Origin: Macquaria australasica
Taxonomy: Eukaryota > Chordata > Actinopteri > Centrarchiformes > Percichthyidae
NCBI GenBank assembly: GCA_005408345.1
Contig: SEMN01000127.1
Location: 1,041,061-1,105,060, forward strand
DNA: 64,000 nt
Direction: 5' to 3'
Shown here: positions 36,156 through 47,759 of the stretch, piece after piece
Layout of the letters: every line of letters starts with the position of its first letter
How positions within the stretch are numbered: the first letter of the stretch is position 1
Program-made: the position numbers and the translations under genes
Notes under the pieces: model-generated
Seen by the model: only the letters and a program-made list of their open reading frames with translations
What the model was told of the DNA's origin: nothing
Database searches by the model: none

Positions 36156-38707
36156 CTAAACTGGCAGACAACTTGAACTGTGCTGCTTCACTCACATATG
36201 ACACACTCTTACCTGCTGCAACATAAATCTAACGCACCCTTTGATCTCATAGCGGGCTGTTTAAACTGTCAGTGCCCGTTGTGTTGCTCTGTTAGCCTGC
36301 TGCAACACACCTGAACTCACCTGCTGCTAAAAGAAGCTAACATTTTGATAATGTAGCTTCAAGACTACGTTGTGGAGGAATAATTGTGTTTGCTGCTGCT
36401 GCCATTTAGCTACTTATTTGTGCATCAGCCATTTCAATCTGGAAGTGGAGTTTTCCTGCCAGCTCTGGACCACTGTAGATCACTACTGCTGGTGCTAACA
36501 TGCATTTTGTGGGTTGCAGATGTGTGCTTGATGATATCACAGCTACTATGTGTTGATTTCTCTTGGCTGCTCTTCTGTTGCTTGTATAATGGCATGTCAA
36601 CCAGGTGTATAGAAGAGGATAATATTGTTTTAGGGAAGTAAACATCACTGTTGTCTTTGCACACTTTTCATTTGCACACTTATTTTTCTGTAATATTGGC
36701 TACATGAGACACTCACTGTTGTCACAGTTGCACTTTCTTTGCACAGTTTGTGTGCAGCGAAGCTAAAGAGAGATGCTTTGACTCAAAGGCAGTGTGTCCG
36801 TGTGACAGCTTGCTTTACTATTTAAATAATTAAACTATATGTGAACAGCTGAACTGCAGTTTACTCTGCTGCTACACTAAGGTGCATCTTCATGAGCCTT
36901 GAGCTTATATCTCTGTAGCTGTGATCTGCATGGATATCTACTGGAATTATTCAGGCACAGCTCTGTCTATAAAATGTGTAAAAATGTTGAAAATACAAAC
37001 TCAGTGGATGGTTGTAAATCTTCTTGGCGATCCATAAGCTGGGAAAAAAATACGTCAGGTGGTTGTAAAAATTATGCTTTTCCAATAAAGTCAATCCAAA
37101 CCATGTAAAATCAGAGGAGGAGGAGCAGAAGTCCTTCCTCACTCACCACCAGAGCGCTACTCTAAGTGAAACATTCAGTGCTGCCACTGAACTGTACCAT
37201 CAATATATATTCCATTTCATTTTTATACTCTTCCTGTCTTTTGCACTTATTTTGTTCATAACTATTTGTTTTTATTGTGTATACTGAAGCACGAAAGGAA
37301 CACAATTTAATGAGTTTGCATCAAAACTTTTGCAGAACTTCTTTTCTCAAATCCACTGTAGGTAACAATGTAAATAACAGGTTTTGTAAATCCCAATAAA
37401 CATGACCTTATAACAACAAATATAATCAGGGATTTGTGTCTCAAACACAAATAGGCAGCAGTCTAAGAGACGTGGCGTGCTGATACATTTTGTTTTCAAA
37501 GGCAACAAAAACATCAGTATTTTCATTCAACCATAAATGGAACAGGTCACTGTTCATTGAGTGTGGATAACCAATCAATTGCATTTGAAGGCTTGTAGTG
37601 CAACACAAAGCATACATTTGTATGTGTGTGAGCAAATGAGTTTTACACACACGTCTGTAAATCTGTTAGCACTCAATGGGAAAAATGACATCTGCCCACC
37701 AGATACAACCCCAAAACAACATGTTTTATAAATTGGTTTTATTCTTAAAATAAATTAAATACCCACAAATAAAATACTCTTAAGAAAAAAAACATTGACA
37801 ACATATAGAGTGGCATTGATTTTCTGGCCTGCGGAGTACTGTATATGGAGGGAATGACATATATTCTACCGTTACCTCAAAGTTAATTCTGCTGCATATC
37901 TTGAGTGTTGTACCCTGCTGCTGTATATCAGGTAGTATCTGGGGTTTAGATTTATCTGTAGATATTATATTCCTTGCGATGATCGGAGGTGTTTTGTTGG
38001 CGAATGGCCAACAAGGATCTATCTACCTATCTCCATTATCAGATGTTTCCTGTGAAAAGTAAACTCCAACCCTACAACCTTATAAATAATCTGTACAGCA
38101 GATTGTCGTTATTGATACACCCGATGAGACTGTGCTTCCTCTTGCAGCATTGTGCTTCAGCCTGGAAATACATTAACTTAAGGAGCAGTAGTCAGCTACA
38201 GGCATCGCTCTCTCCCACACTCTCCATTCCTTTTCTTTAAAAAAATATCTCTTCTGGCATTGAGACGGACGTGGAGGAAAATGTGGGAAGACAGCAGGGG
38301 CAGTCTGGTTAGTTGGGTTTGGAGAGACTGTTTCAAATGTCAGATAGCTGAGATCAACTTATGGTTCAAATGGTTGAAAAGGACAGACTTTGAAAACCTT
38401 GTTGAGTTGTGGAAAAAAAGATATGTTGTTTAAAAAGATATCCCAATAAAATGGGCGCTGATGATGACTTATGTTGAGTAACAGGATGCAGCGTTAAATA
38501 ACTGTCTGTGGGTGTGAGTCAGAACTGGAGATTTGTGTTTAATCTGGATTAATGATGACGAAGAGCCCCCATTGGCTCACAGTTTATGATTTAATGAAAG
38601 CAGGGAAGAGGCAGACCCCCTGGGGCGATGTGTGTGTGTGTGTGTGTGCAGGAATGACAGAAATAGAGGGAGAGGGAGAAATTAATAGAGCAAGTGGTGG
38701 AGGAAGG

Positions 38708-38752
<45 letters not shown>

Positions 38753-39740
38753 CCTATCCATTGGTGTTTAAAAGCATGTGAGTGCAAACAGCCACTTCAT
38801 GAGAGCAACACCCTGCAGAGATAAGACCGGCTAAGTACAAGGCTCAATTATTTACTGTTTGAGGGGTTTAAGAGAACTGGAGGGGCTTCATGAAAATTGA
38901 GGCTTTTGTTGTTGAGGGGGTGGTGAAGTTTAAACGACGGCCGCTGAGCCATTAGCAGGGTTCACCTCTAATCTGAGTGTGTGTTGGTGGTGGAGGAGTC
39001 TTTCCCTCTGACTGGGGCGGCTGCCTGACTGGCAGGAGGAAACCAGCTCCTGTTTAATGATGACGAACGATCTGACGCTGTTGAAGTGGGGCCTGCATGC
39101 TGCGTCTCTGCAGGCGCTCGGGTCTGAAGCCGCAGTGATGAGATGTTCTCCTAAATTGTCGCTGAGAAGCAGTGAATGGAAGCAGCACATAATGACATGT
39201 TGTGATGTTTTCGGTGTGGGAATCAGCAAGCTCCGTGCTGCTTGTGTTGACAGAAACAGAAATAAATTAGTCGCCATTTTTGTTGTCATTGTTACTGTAG
39301 CTGATCAGAAGTTAGATGGTAGCTGTGGTAGCTGCAACTAAAGTTTGTTATCATTATTAATTAATGTGATGATTATTTCTTGTCTTCCTGCAAGAACTCA
39401 CCTCTCACAAGATTTCAGAGCGAGACTTCTGTTTCTGGTTAAGTAAAAAGGATCTTGCTCTTTAACAAAAAGGTCTGTTTCTGTAGGGATCCTTTCCATA
39501 ATGTTGTCAGACACTTCGAATAACAACCTGAGCCTGTCCGTGTTTAGTGGAGGTACTTTGACGGGCACAATTGCCTGCAAGCCATTGCAGCCCATTTCAC
39601 TGCTGCCGACTGAGTCGATGATCTACCGCTCCAATTTCCAAACCTTTTGCACCTATTAGTCATTTAGACCCCAAAATATGTAAAAATAAATAAATAAATA
39701 AATAGGGCCCAGGTTTGAAAATACAGGAATTACCCTTTAC
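36156..39740. other. Intergenic, no gene seen
   Basis: AT-rich sequence with a GT tract at 38,711-38,750. None of the open frames has recognisable motifs. Confidence 0.5.
38711..38750. repeat. (GT)20 microsatellite
   Basis: Uninterrupted GT tract. A shorter one is at about 38,631-38,648. Confidence 0.95.
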
Positions 39741-39741
39741 C

Positions 39742-40442
39742 AGGCCTAATGATTATTTTCTTTTTGATTATTCTGTCTTTCATTTTTTGATTTAAATCAA
39801 ATGTAAGTTCAAGACAAAATAGTAGAAGGTGCATGTCTCAATTTCCCAAACCCTTGGGTGACGTCTTCAGGTTGCTTGTTGTGTCTGACCAGCAGTACAA
39901 AGTGCAAAGATATTCAATGTGCAATGATATAAAATAGAGAAAGGCATAAAATCCGAGACTGTCCTCCCCAAAAATACATCCGTATTAGGTCGTCTGTGCA
40001 GCAGCTTATTACGACCCATATTTACGCTTGTATGTACGCCGACGTAAGTCACGTAACTTAACTTACAAAACTAAACTAACTAATGTACTTATTTGAACCC
40101 AAACCATGATCTTTTCTTAAACCTTACCAAGTAGCCACGTGTTTATTACTATTACCATGACGACGAAGGTCCGGTACGACTATATATGACATTTTGGGAG
40201 TCACTGGCAAACTATTCTGTCATTTTTGGAGTCATATCTCCTGCCACCGGAATTTAGGAACAAACGACCTATGTGGTCATATGGGTTAGAGGACGTTGTA
40301 AAATTAGACAAGATGTAACCAGTGATTATCATTATTTCTTAATAAATCACTTAAATGATTAGTATATCATCAACATTTTTGTTAATGAATTTACTGTGTA
40401 TTGACTAAAGGATTAATCGACTAACTGTTTCAGCTCTAGAAT
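39742..40442 (+). mobile_element. 'GCTGCAACTAA' element, copy 3, split by another repeat
   Basis: The left part (39,742-~39,955) has 'gattattttctttttgatta', 'gggtgacgtcttcaggttgc' and 'aaatagagaaaggcataaaa'. The right part (~40,345-40,442) has 'gattaatcgactaactgttt' and 'cagctcta'. About 390 bp of unrelated sequence lies between, containing 'aaccatgatcttttcttaaa' and 'taccaagtagccacgt'. The 'aaccatgatct' type also occurs at about 54,830-54,960. Confidence 0.6.
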
Positions 40443-40937
40443 AAATCCCAACTGCAAACTCCAGGATCAAACCGGCGCTGTTTCTGATTTCACCCCCCAA
40501 GAAGATTAGATGGGCAGGACACAGCAGGAGTCGGAGAGCCGACAGCCCTGAAACAACAGCACCGGCGGCACTTCTGCTAGTCTGTGGTGGAGTTACAGTA
40601 GAGCAACGTCAGACTGCATTTGTACAAATACACGCTGAATTCCTCAAATTCACAAAAGACTGGCTGGCAGGAAGGAGATCAAAGCCTGGAAACATTCCTG
40701 TGTATTAGGTTCACCTGTCAGAGCACCCAAAGACATCAATCATGGCTTCAGAGGATGTGTGGTGGTCTGCAGGGAGCTTCATGTTGCAGTCTGACCACAA
40801 AAAAGGGTGTTCTGTCAGGTTGAAATATTCAGTGCTGCTGGGATCATCTTTAAATTATGATATGACCATTTGTAATTAAAAGCGCACTAAATTTGCTTTT
40901 TCTTTTTTTATAAAGTTACCAAGTTGGACTACATCTA

Positions 40938-41065
40938 AAGATTATTTTCATTGTTGGTTAATCAATTCATGGTTTTATCAAAGCAAATGTGCAGTCCAGT
41001 TCAAAACAGTCACACTATATGGCAAAGACGAGCATCGAATTCTCACATTTGAGGAGCTGGAACAT
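40938..41065 (+). repeat. 'GCTGCAACTAA' element fragment
   Basis: Internal blocks only: 'gattattttcattgttggtt', 'gtccagttcaaaac' and 'ctcacatttgaggagctgga'. Strongly decayed. Confidence 0.45.
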
Positions 41066-42692
41066 CCTGACAACCGTTGCAGGATGTAATGCATAACAGT
41101 TGACCACAGTTCATTGCACTGAACATCAGTTTATTATTTTATTTTTAATTTTTGCATATATTTGTCATATATTGATCTCAGAAAAATAGTCTTATTATCA
41201 CTGTGATAGGGATTTCAGTCAGATTTCCGAGCTCTAATATCTGTATGTAATGTATGTTTCACTACTACAGTATACAATAGACTTACCACAACACATTGTA
41301 AATGTGCACACTTCTCATGTACTGCTGTAAATTAGTGTTGACACTAGTCTGTATGCAGCTGTTGTTTCAAGCTCATGTTGACCTATTAATATGTTCCATT
41401 AACATCTCAACTAGTTTATATGTGTACTTAGCAAGAGGATATTCAACAGCAACATCTGTACAAACAAGCTGCTGTTTTCTGTGTATTTTATGGTGTCTCT
41501 TAAATCACATTCTTATTGATCTACAAATTCACAAACCTGTGTTTAACTTATGCATATACTACACCCCCATAAATTACATTCTTATATATGGATTTTACAG
41601 GTGTACACATTGAACATGTTTAACTCCACATGCAAAATGAAATAAGAGCATATGTTCATGCGGTGAACCTTTTTGAAGCGTTATTAATGCATTTTTTTTG
41701 TGTAAAGCTGTGCCCCTTCCACCTCATTACAAGCCCGGATTGATAATGTTTAATGCAACATCATTTCATGTCCGTGAAGTTCCACTTTGCATGCATTAGC
41801 AGAACAAGAGAGTGTGAGACTTATCTTGTACGATAAGCATTGCACCGCAAAGCGGCCAGATGTTAAATCCCAAATAATTCGCCCTAGATTTAACTCTTGC
41901 ATTTATCTCTCTGACAAATCTGGCTCTGCTTTGTGGCTTTAAGATGTAGTCTTTCATTTCCAAAAGTGGGGGTGTTTATGTGCTACTACAAATGACCTAT
42001 GGTTTTGCTAGCTTTAGCATGTGTGAGCGTGTCTCATGTTTCTTGTGGGAACTCCTTGCAGAAAGCCGCACTGAGTGACGATTCTGGACTTTTAGTTGCT
42101 GACGATTATAAAAAGTGAAACGTGAGCGCATTCCTGAGGGCCAAGGTGGAGCGGTGTGGCTGCACAGCTGAGGGCTTAGTGAAAGATGAGCGCTTAGCAG
42201 GAAATTAGCCTACAATAGGATCCAGAGGGGTCACAGAAGCATACATGCACACACATAAATGCATTCCCTATTCACCTCCCCCCACTGACGAGGATGATCC
42301 CTTTTTTATAAATCCCATCATTATGTTCAGGCAATAAGTCACAGTTGGCTGCTGAATCGTAACGTGACCCGGTCTTTGTGTTCAGTCCTCGTGTGAGTCT
42401 GAGCTCTGCAGACTCTCTGACTTGTAAAGTTGTATGACTGTGCTGCACTCAGGCATTGCGTGCCCCAGATTTGGGGTGGGAGTAGCGTTGAGAGGCTGTG
42501 TGAGAGAGCGACAGCTGACTAGCTGGGACCAGAGGAGAGGAGGGAGGAGGGGGAGGGGGAGGGAGGAGGTGGTGGTGGTCAGACAGTCAGCGTCCACTGC
42601 TGGGATCCCGGGGGAAACTGAGCCAGAAGAGAAGGGACTACAGTTGCAGCTGTTGTTGCTCTCTCTCTCTCTCTCTCACTCACACACACACA

Positions 42693-42756
<64 letters not shown>

Positions 42757-43017
42757 TTATTCTTAGCCCCTCTCTAAATGAACCTGTCGTCTTTTTTAAT
42801 CTGGAATGCTCACTGACCTGTTCGTGGAGTGTTATGTAAAGTTATAATGTGTTCCTGTGAGATGCTGTTAAAGATGAGAGAATATTGATCAAAGCACATT
42901 TGGCAGCAGATAAATTATATTTTACTGTGAGGAAAGTGTTGGACTTCACTTTTACAGTTTTCACGATATGACACATTAACATTATAGTCAAGTCATGGCT
43001 TTTCAATCTTGAATTTG
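41066..43017. other. Intergenic, no gene seen
   Basis: Contains a G-rich, GAGG-rich patch at 42,520-42,580 followed by CT and CA microsatellites. The open frame at 42,434-42,766 runs through these low-complexity tracts. Position 41,820 has an inverted GATA-site pair (see findings). Confidence 0.5.
42679..42754. repeat. (CA)n microsatellite after a (CT)n tract
   Basis: A CT tract at about 42,658-42,677 runs into a long CA tract with one early interruption. Confidence 0.95.
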
Positions 43018-43235
43018 GGCTGCAACTAACGATTGTTTTAAATATTGATTAATATGCTGATTATCTGAGTAATTGATGAGTTGTGTCGTATGTGAAAAGT
43101 CAGAAAATAGTGAAAAATGCCCATCATAATTCCCCAGAGCCCTAAGCAACACCTTGTTCGGTCAGCATTTATCAGCATTGTTGTCTGTTGATTTTCTCTT
43201 GATTGACTAATTGATTAACCGACATATGATCAATG
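43018..43235 (+). mobile_element. 'GCTGCAACTAA' element, copy 4, internally deleted
   Basis: It starts 'gggctgcaactaacgattg', has 'gtcagaaaatagtgaaaaat', then jumps to 'tctgttgattttctcttgat' and 'actaattgattaaccgacat'. The central 'agctggaaccagc' blocks are missing. Confidence 0.65.
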
Positions 43236-43508
43236 TCAGTCTGAATTAAAAATGTACTTTAAATATAGTGATGTTACAGTAACACCAGTTTCTGCAATCC
43301 CTGCAAACTGCAACGGGGAAGGCTTTGTTTTAAAAGCATCTTTGCTTTTCAAGTTCAATTTCATTTATTTATGTTTCTCTTTAACTGAGAATGTCTCAAA
43401 TGACTTCACACAGAAAGAAAAGCCTACTTATCTCTAACTGACATTCACATGATAAAACAATGTAATTCAGTACACAACAACATTATACATAACAATACAA
43501 ACTAGTGC

Positions 43509-43838
43509 AGGGCTGCAACTAATGATGGTTTTCATTATTGAATACACTCGATTAACTGATTAATCATTTTGCCTAAAAAATGTCAGAAAATAGTAAAAGA
43601 AATGCCACAATTTCCAAGATGTCCAAGATGACGTCTTCAAATTACTTGTTTTGTCTAACAAACCCAGTGATGTTCAGTTTACAGTGATAGAAAACAGACA
43701 ACATCCTCACAACAGAGAAGCTGGAATCAATGCACATCTGGCATTTTTGCCAGAAAAAATGACTTTAACGATTAATTTATTATGAATTTTCTGTTGATCG
43801 ACTAATCAATCAATAGATTAATTGTTTCAGCTCTAAAG
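43509..43838 (+). mobile_element. 'GCTGCAACTAA' element, copy 5, near full length
   Basis: It runs from 'agggctgcaactaatgatgg' to 'ttaattgtttcagctctaaa', with all internal blocks in order ('tcagaaaatagtaaaag', 'gatgacgtcttcaaattac', 'agaagctggaatc'). It is one of the most complete copies and a good family reference. Confidence 0.75.
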
Positions 43839-44592
43839 GGGCCACAGAATATCATGTAAGAGAGTTATTAGTTTTATTTTATTATCACCAGCCTTTCTTG
43901 GACAAAGTGCTCGGGGACAGAAAGTTGAACTGATTGATGTGCTTTGATGTGTAGCTCATAAAAACCATCTCAGGGATTGAGTGTCATGAAGTGCCCGAGA
44001 ACTGCGGGGCTCCAGAGGTCGTGTTGCTTTTGTTTATTTATTGAAGAGACTGATGGAGTTGTTGTACAGATTTAGAATCAATTTAGTGCACAGTTGATGC
44101 TCAGGCAGTGAGTGACTGGCTGGCTTTGCCCTCAATGAACCTGTTAGTCATGCAGCAGCACTTTACTGTAGTGAGGATGCAGAGCAGAAACAAATCACAC
44201 TGAGAGCTACAGCTGAAAGCAAATGCTGGTTGCAGAGTCAGATATTTTCTTATTTTTTACTTTATTTTGTATGCTAGATTCTAAATATATAAGTAAATGT
44301 GGTGATGTTTTAAATATGGTGATAATATGTTGAAATTTCAAAATATTTCAACAACCAGGCAAACGTCATCTGCTGAAGAAGATCGCGTAATACAATCAAA
44401 AGCTCCAGAACAGCGACTTAATGCACCTTGTGGTGAGATTGTTTTGTCAACTACTGTTTCTAAGGTCAAGAATGAACCTTCAGTCTCAAAATATTTCTCA
44501 TCAGGAATGTAAAAGCAATGAATATAAAGAATCCAGACCCTACAACTGTTTTGACACTAAGTATCTTGGTATGATATCCAGCACTAAAAGCT

Positions 44593-45204
44593 TTTAAAGG
44601 AATAGTTTGATGTTTTGGGGATACGCGTATTCACTTTCTTGCTGAAAGTTAGATCCATTCCACTCTCGTGTCTGAAAGGTAAATATGAAGCTATCGGCAC
44701 CAGCAGCCGGTTAGCTTAGCTTAAAGACTGGAAACAGGGGGAAACAGCTAGCCTGGCTCTGTCCAAAGGTAACAAAATCCGCCTCAAAGTACCTCTGAAG
44801 CTTGCTAATTAACACGCAGCTTGTTTTTACATTTTGTACAAAAACAGAAGTGTGAAACCTTGTTTGTTGCGGTTTTGACAAGTGGTTATGTGGGAGATTT
44901 CCTGCAATCAGGGACCCAGTGGAGACTTCAGGAAGTTACTCTTCCCAGCCAAGAAATTGTCCGGTACTTAATCCTGGGAAAAACCCCAACCTGTCATTTT
45001 CACAATTTGGGTTTTGTATGGCTTAAACAAATGAGATATGTATTAATTAGTGAGCTTCCCCTGTTCCCAGCCTTTATACTAAGTTAACAAACTGTAGCTT
45101 CATATTTAGCGTACAGGCATGAGAGTGGAAGTGATCCTCTCGTCTAATGCTCAGCAAGAAAGCCAGTAAGTGTATTTCCCAAAATGGCAAACTATTCCTT
45201 TAAA
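44593..45204. mobile_element. Inverted-repeat transposon (MITE-like), 612 bp
   Basis: The terminal 17 bp, TTTAAAGGAATAGTTTG (44,593-44,609), is perfectly inverted at 45,188-45,204. TTAA is present at both ends just outside AGGAATAG. The interior has blocks common in fish genomes, such as 'cagccggttagcttagctta' and 'aaacagctagcctggctctg'. An 88-codon open frame inside has no recognisable transposase motif. A non-autonomous DNA element is the best reading. A TTAA or TA target duplication is possible but cannot be separated from the repeat itself. Confidence 0.8.
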
Positions 45205-45329
45205 CCATAGTGTAACTTTTAAGAAATGTAGTGCTTGTGTAGGTTATACTGTAAGTAGGGCTGGGTGATAACTAACAGTGGAAGTGTATTATGGTTATAT
45301 CATGCTCACTTGAACTCTGCAGCCCAATA

Positions 45330-45585
45330 CACTCAGTTGCCAGTTTATTAGGTACACCTACCTTAAAATAATGCAGTCCTGTAAGAAATCCTATCTTCAT
45401 GAAGGTTATAATGTTCAGTTTTTGATTAAACAGTTTTAAAGAGGTGTTGATTCAACTGTATGATCAATTTGGAGGATGTAGTTTGTGATGCTGTTGAACT
45501 GTATTGCATTATACAGAGACGTGTTTCTATTATTTCGTCCACCCCATTCACATCAGTGAGGGTGGACAAAATAATAGAAACAACT
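45330..45585. repeat. 'cagtttattaggtacacct' interspersed repeat with terminal hairpin
   Basis: It starts 'gccagtttattaggtacacc', a common fish repeat end, and finishes with an inverted repeat. Arms are 45,523-45,544 and 45,560-45,581, 22 nt each with one mismatch, and a 15-nt loop. Non-coding. Confidence 0.6.
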
Positions 45586-45839
45586 TGGTGTAAATGATTC
45601 CAAGCAAATTTGAATTAAAAGCTAAGAATATGAGTTGTTGGATAGATAGAGAAAATATTTTTATAAACATTGTGATATTGATTTCCACCTTCTTGTCCAG
45701 ATATATTTATCAGGATGCCGTTTGTCTAATGCCTGCTGGAAAGTTTCATCACTATACTAGAACAACTAACAGTAACAACTAGCAAAGTAACAGATTCACC
45801 AACTGATACATAAAACTAGAGTCAAGACACAGAGTAACA

Positions 45840-47759
45840 TTTCTCTCTGAAAACAGATTTAATTTACAAAGAGTCAGTGACAGTTTTACAGTGCACAGGA
45901 CACAGAATCACTACTGAAGGTTCGCAGAACCCTGATGAAAAATATCAACAACAGTGCTGAAAATTACACTTAGACAACTGTAAATAGGAAGAAATAAATG
46001 TTACATACACATACTGCGTGATATGACATCTCAGACTGTGCCGTATAGCACAACCTTCTCAGCAAAAACCGTGTGTGTGTGTGTGTGTTGGACCCTCTGA
46101 ATCTGCAGTATGTATTGACCTGAATACTGAGACAACACCATATGGATCGACTGGCGAAGACACTCAGAAGACCTAAGGCCTAATCCCTGCTGGCTAAATT
46201 GATTGGTCTGGGAACCCCTTTTAAAACTGAGTGAAATTAGCTGTTTTTTTTTTTCATAACAATAAGAAGTTAGTGTATCAGATTGTCCTTGCATAACAGT
46301 GGTGCTCTATGAAAACAAAGTATTTTGAGACAGAGCGGGCAGTGTCCTCTGTAATCCTGAGGGAATCCTGATATTTATGTGAATTTGTGAAGGAAGCTGT
46401 AGTTTGTTTTCAACTGTTATGATGCTGCTTGAAATGAAAAACACTGAAATAGTTTAGAATGAGACACAAGAGAATAGATACTGTAGGTCAAAGATTAACT
46501 CATCACCAGTTTGTGGTTTAAATACAAGTGTGGTGGTGTTGTTTACATGTTGAACTGTAATATTACCGTGACATATTTATCTGTGCGAAATAATGAAAAC
46601 CATGCGATGGAATATTTTAGTAAATGTTCGTTATTGCTGCAGTTTGGTCGATGACAAATATGTACAATGTTCTGTACATTTAACTTGATTCTGTCAGATA
46701 GAGATTACAAGTCTTTACCTCCACTCTCGACTGTCTCATCACTGTTACAGCCCTGTAATGCATTTACCTGTGTGTGTATATACAGTATGTAACACCATCA
46801 TCATAATTCAGTTAATCCACGAAGCTTTGGGATTAAACAAGCCAGTTTTGCATCTTCGTCGAGCCTGTGGCGAACAAGCTTTACATAACGGCCGGGTACC
46901 AGATGGCAGTCAGTCAGTCAGTCAGTCAGTCAGTCAGTCGGTACTGGCTGTGCCATCTTTACCCCCTCCTCTCTCTGCATAACAACCCAGGATGACTGAC
47001 AGTTGACTCAACATGTGCCATGTCGACCCATTTAAATGCGGCAGTGTCTCATATTTTACTCCTGTGTAACATTCATTCCCTGAGCAAGGTGAATGAGACC
47101 GACGTGTTCAATTAAACCTGAGTTTCCAAGGCGCCAAGGCCTGGTGGAAACAAAAGGGAGCTTATGACTGTGTTTAGTGGCAGTGCGTTCAGTAACAGCT
47201 GTTTATAGCATCACTTATAAAAACAGTAACCATGCAATCCAACAGTTGGTGTTTCTATTCATAGATGCAAAGATATGAGATATATGAGAGTATGTCCTGT
47301 AGCATAGAAGTGAAAAAGTCTGTGGATGTTTTTATAAAGATCTGTGACGATGCTGACATTCTGAGAAAGATGTCCATTTCAAAGTACCGTCTTTTAAGAC
47401 ATCCAGAGCACCCAGTCATGCATGCACACACACATAAGTAGAAATTTGAATAATACAAAACTTGCAGCATAAGTCCTCAAAAAAAAATGTCTTTCTCTAA
47501 TTCTGTCTCAGACACTCTCCAGCACACACTCACACCCAGACACACACAGCAGACAAGGTTTAGGTTTTAGGATTGTCAGACAAAATGTTGCCCTGATAAT
47601 CTCGTTGTGGGTGTGAAGTTCATCGGTTCATTTTTGGAAGATAACTGTGTCCAAGCCTCTCATTCAGTCATTCATTCATCCCCCTCCAGCACAGCCAAAA
47701 CCCCCCAGCACCTGTCACTCACTCAGTCTGGCATCACTGGCAGTCTGTTGGCCTCACTG
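45840..47759 (-). other. inka2: Probable inka2 3'UTR
   Basis: Sequence downstream of the inka2 stop. The first good - strand poly(A) signal I find is ATTAAA at 45,858-45,863, giving a 3'UTR of about 1.9 kb. It contains a GT tract near 46,070-46,088 and a (CAGT)8 tract at 46,907-46,939. The end point is inferred only from the signal. Confidence 0.4.
46907..46939. repeat. (CAGT)8 tetranucleotide repeat
   Basis: Uninterrupted CAGT units. Confidence 0.93.

Noticed and set aside
42434..42766. Arg/Gly-rich frame that resembles a 5' exon
   Set aside because: Runs into CT and CA tracts and has no convincing donor or downstream exon.
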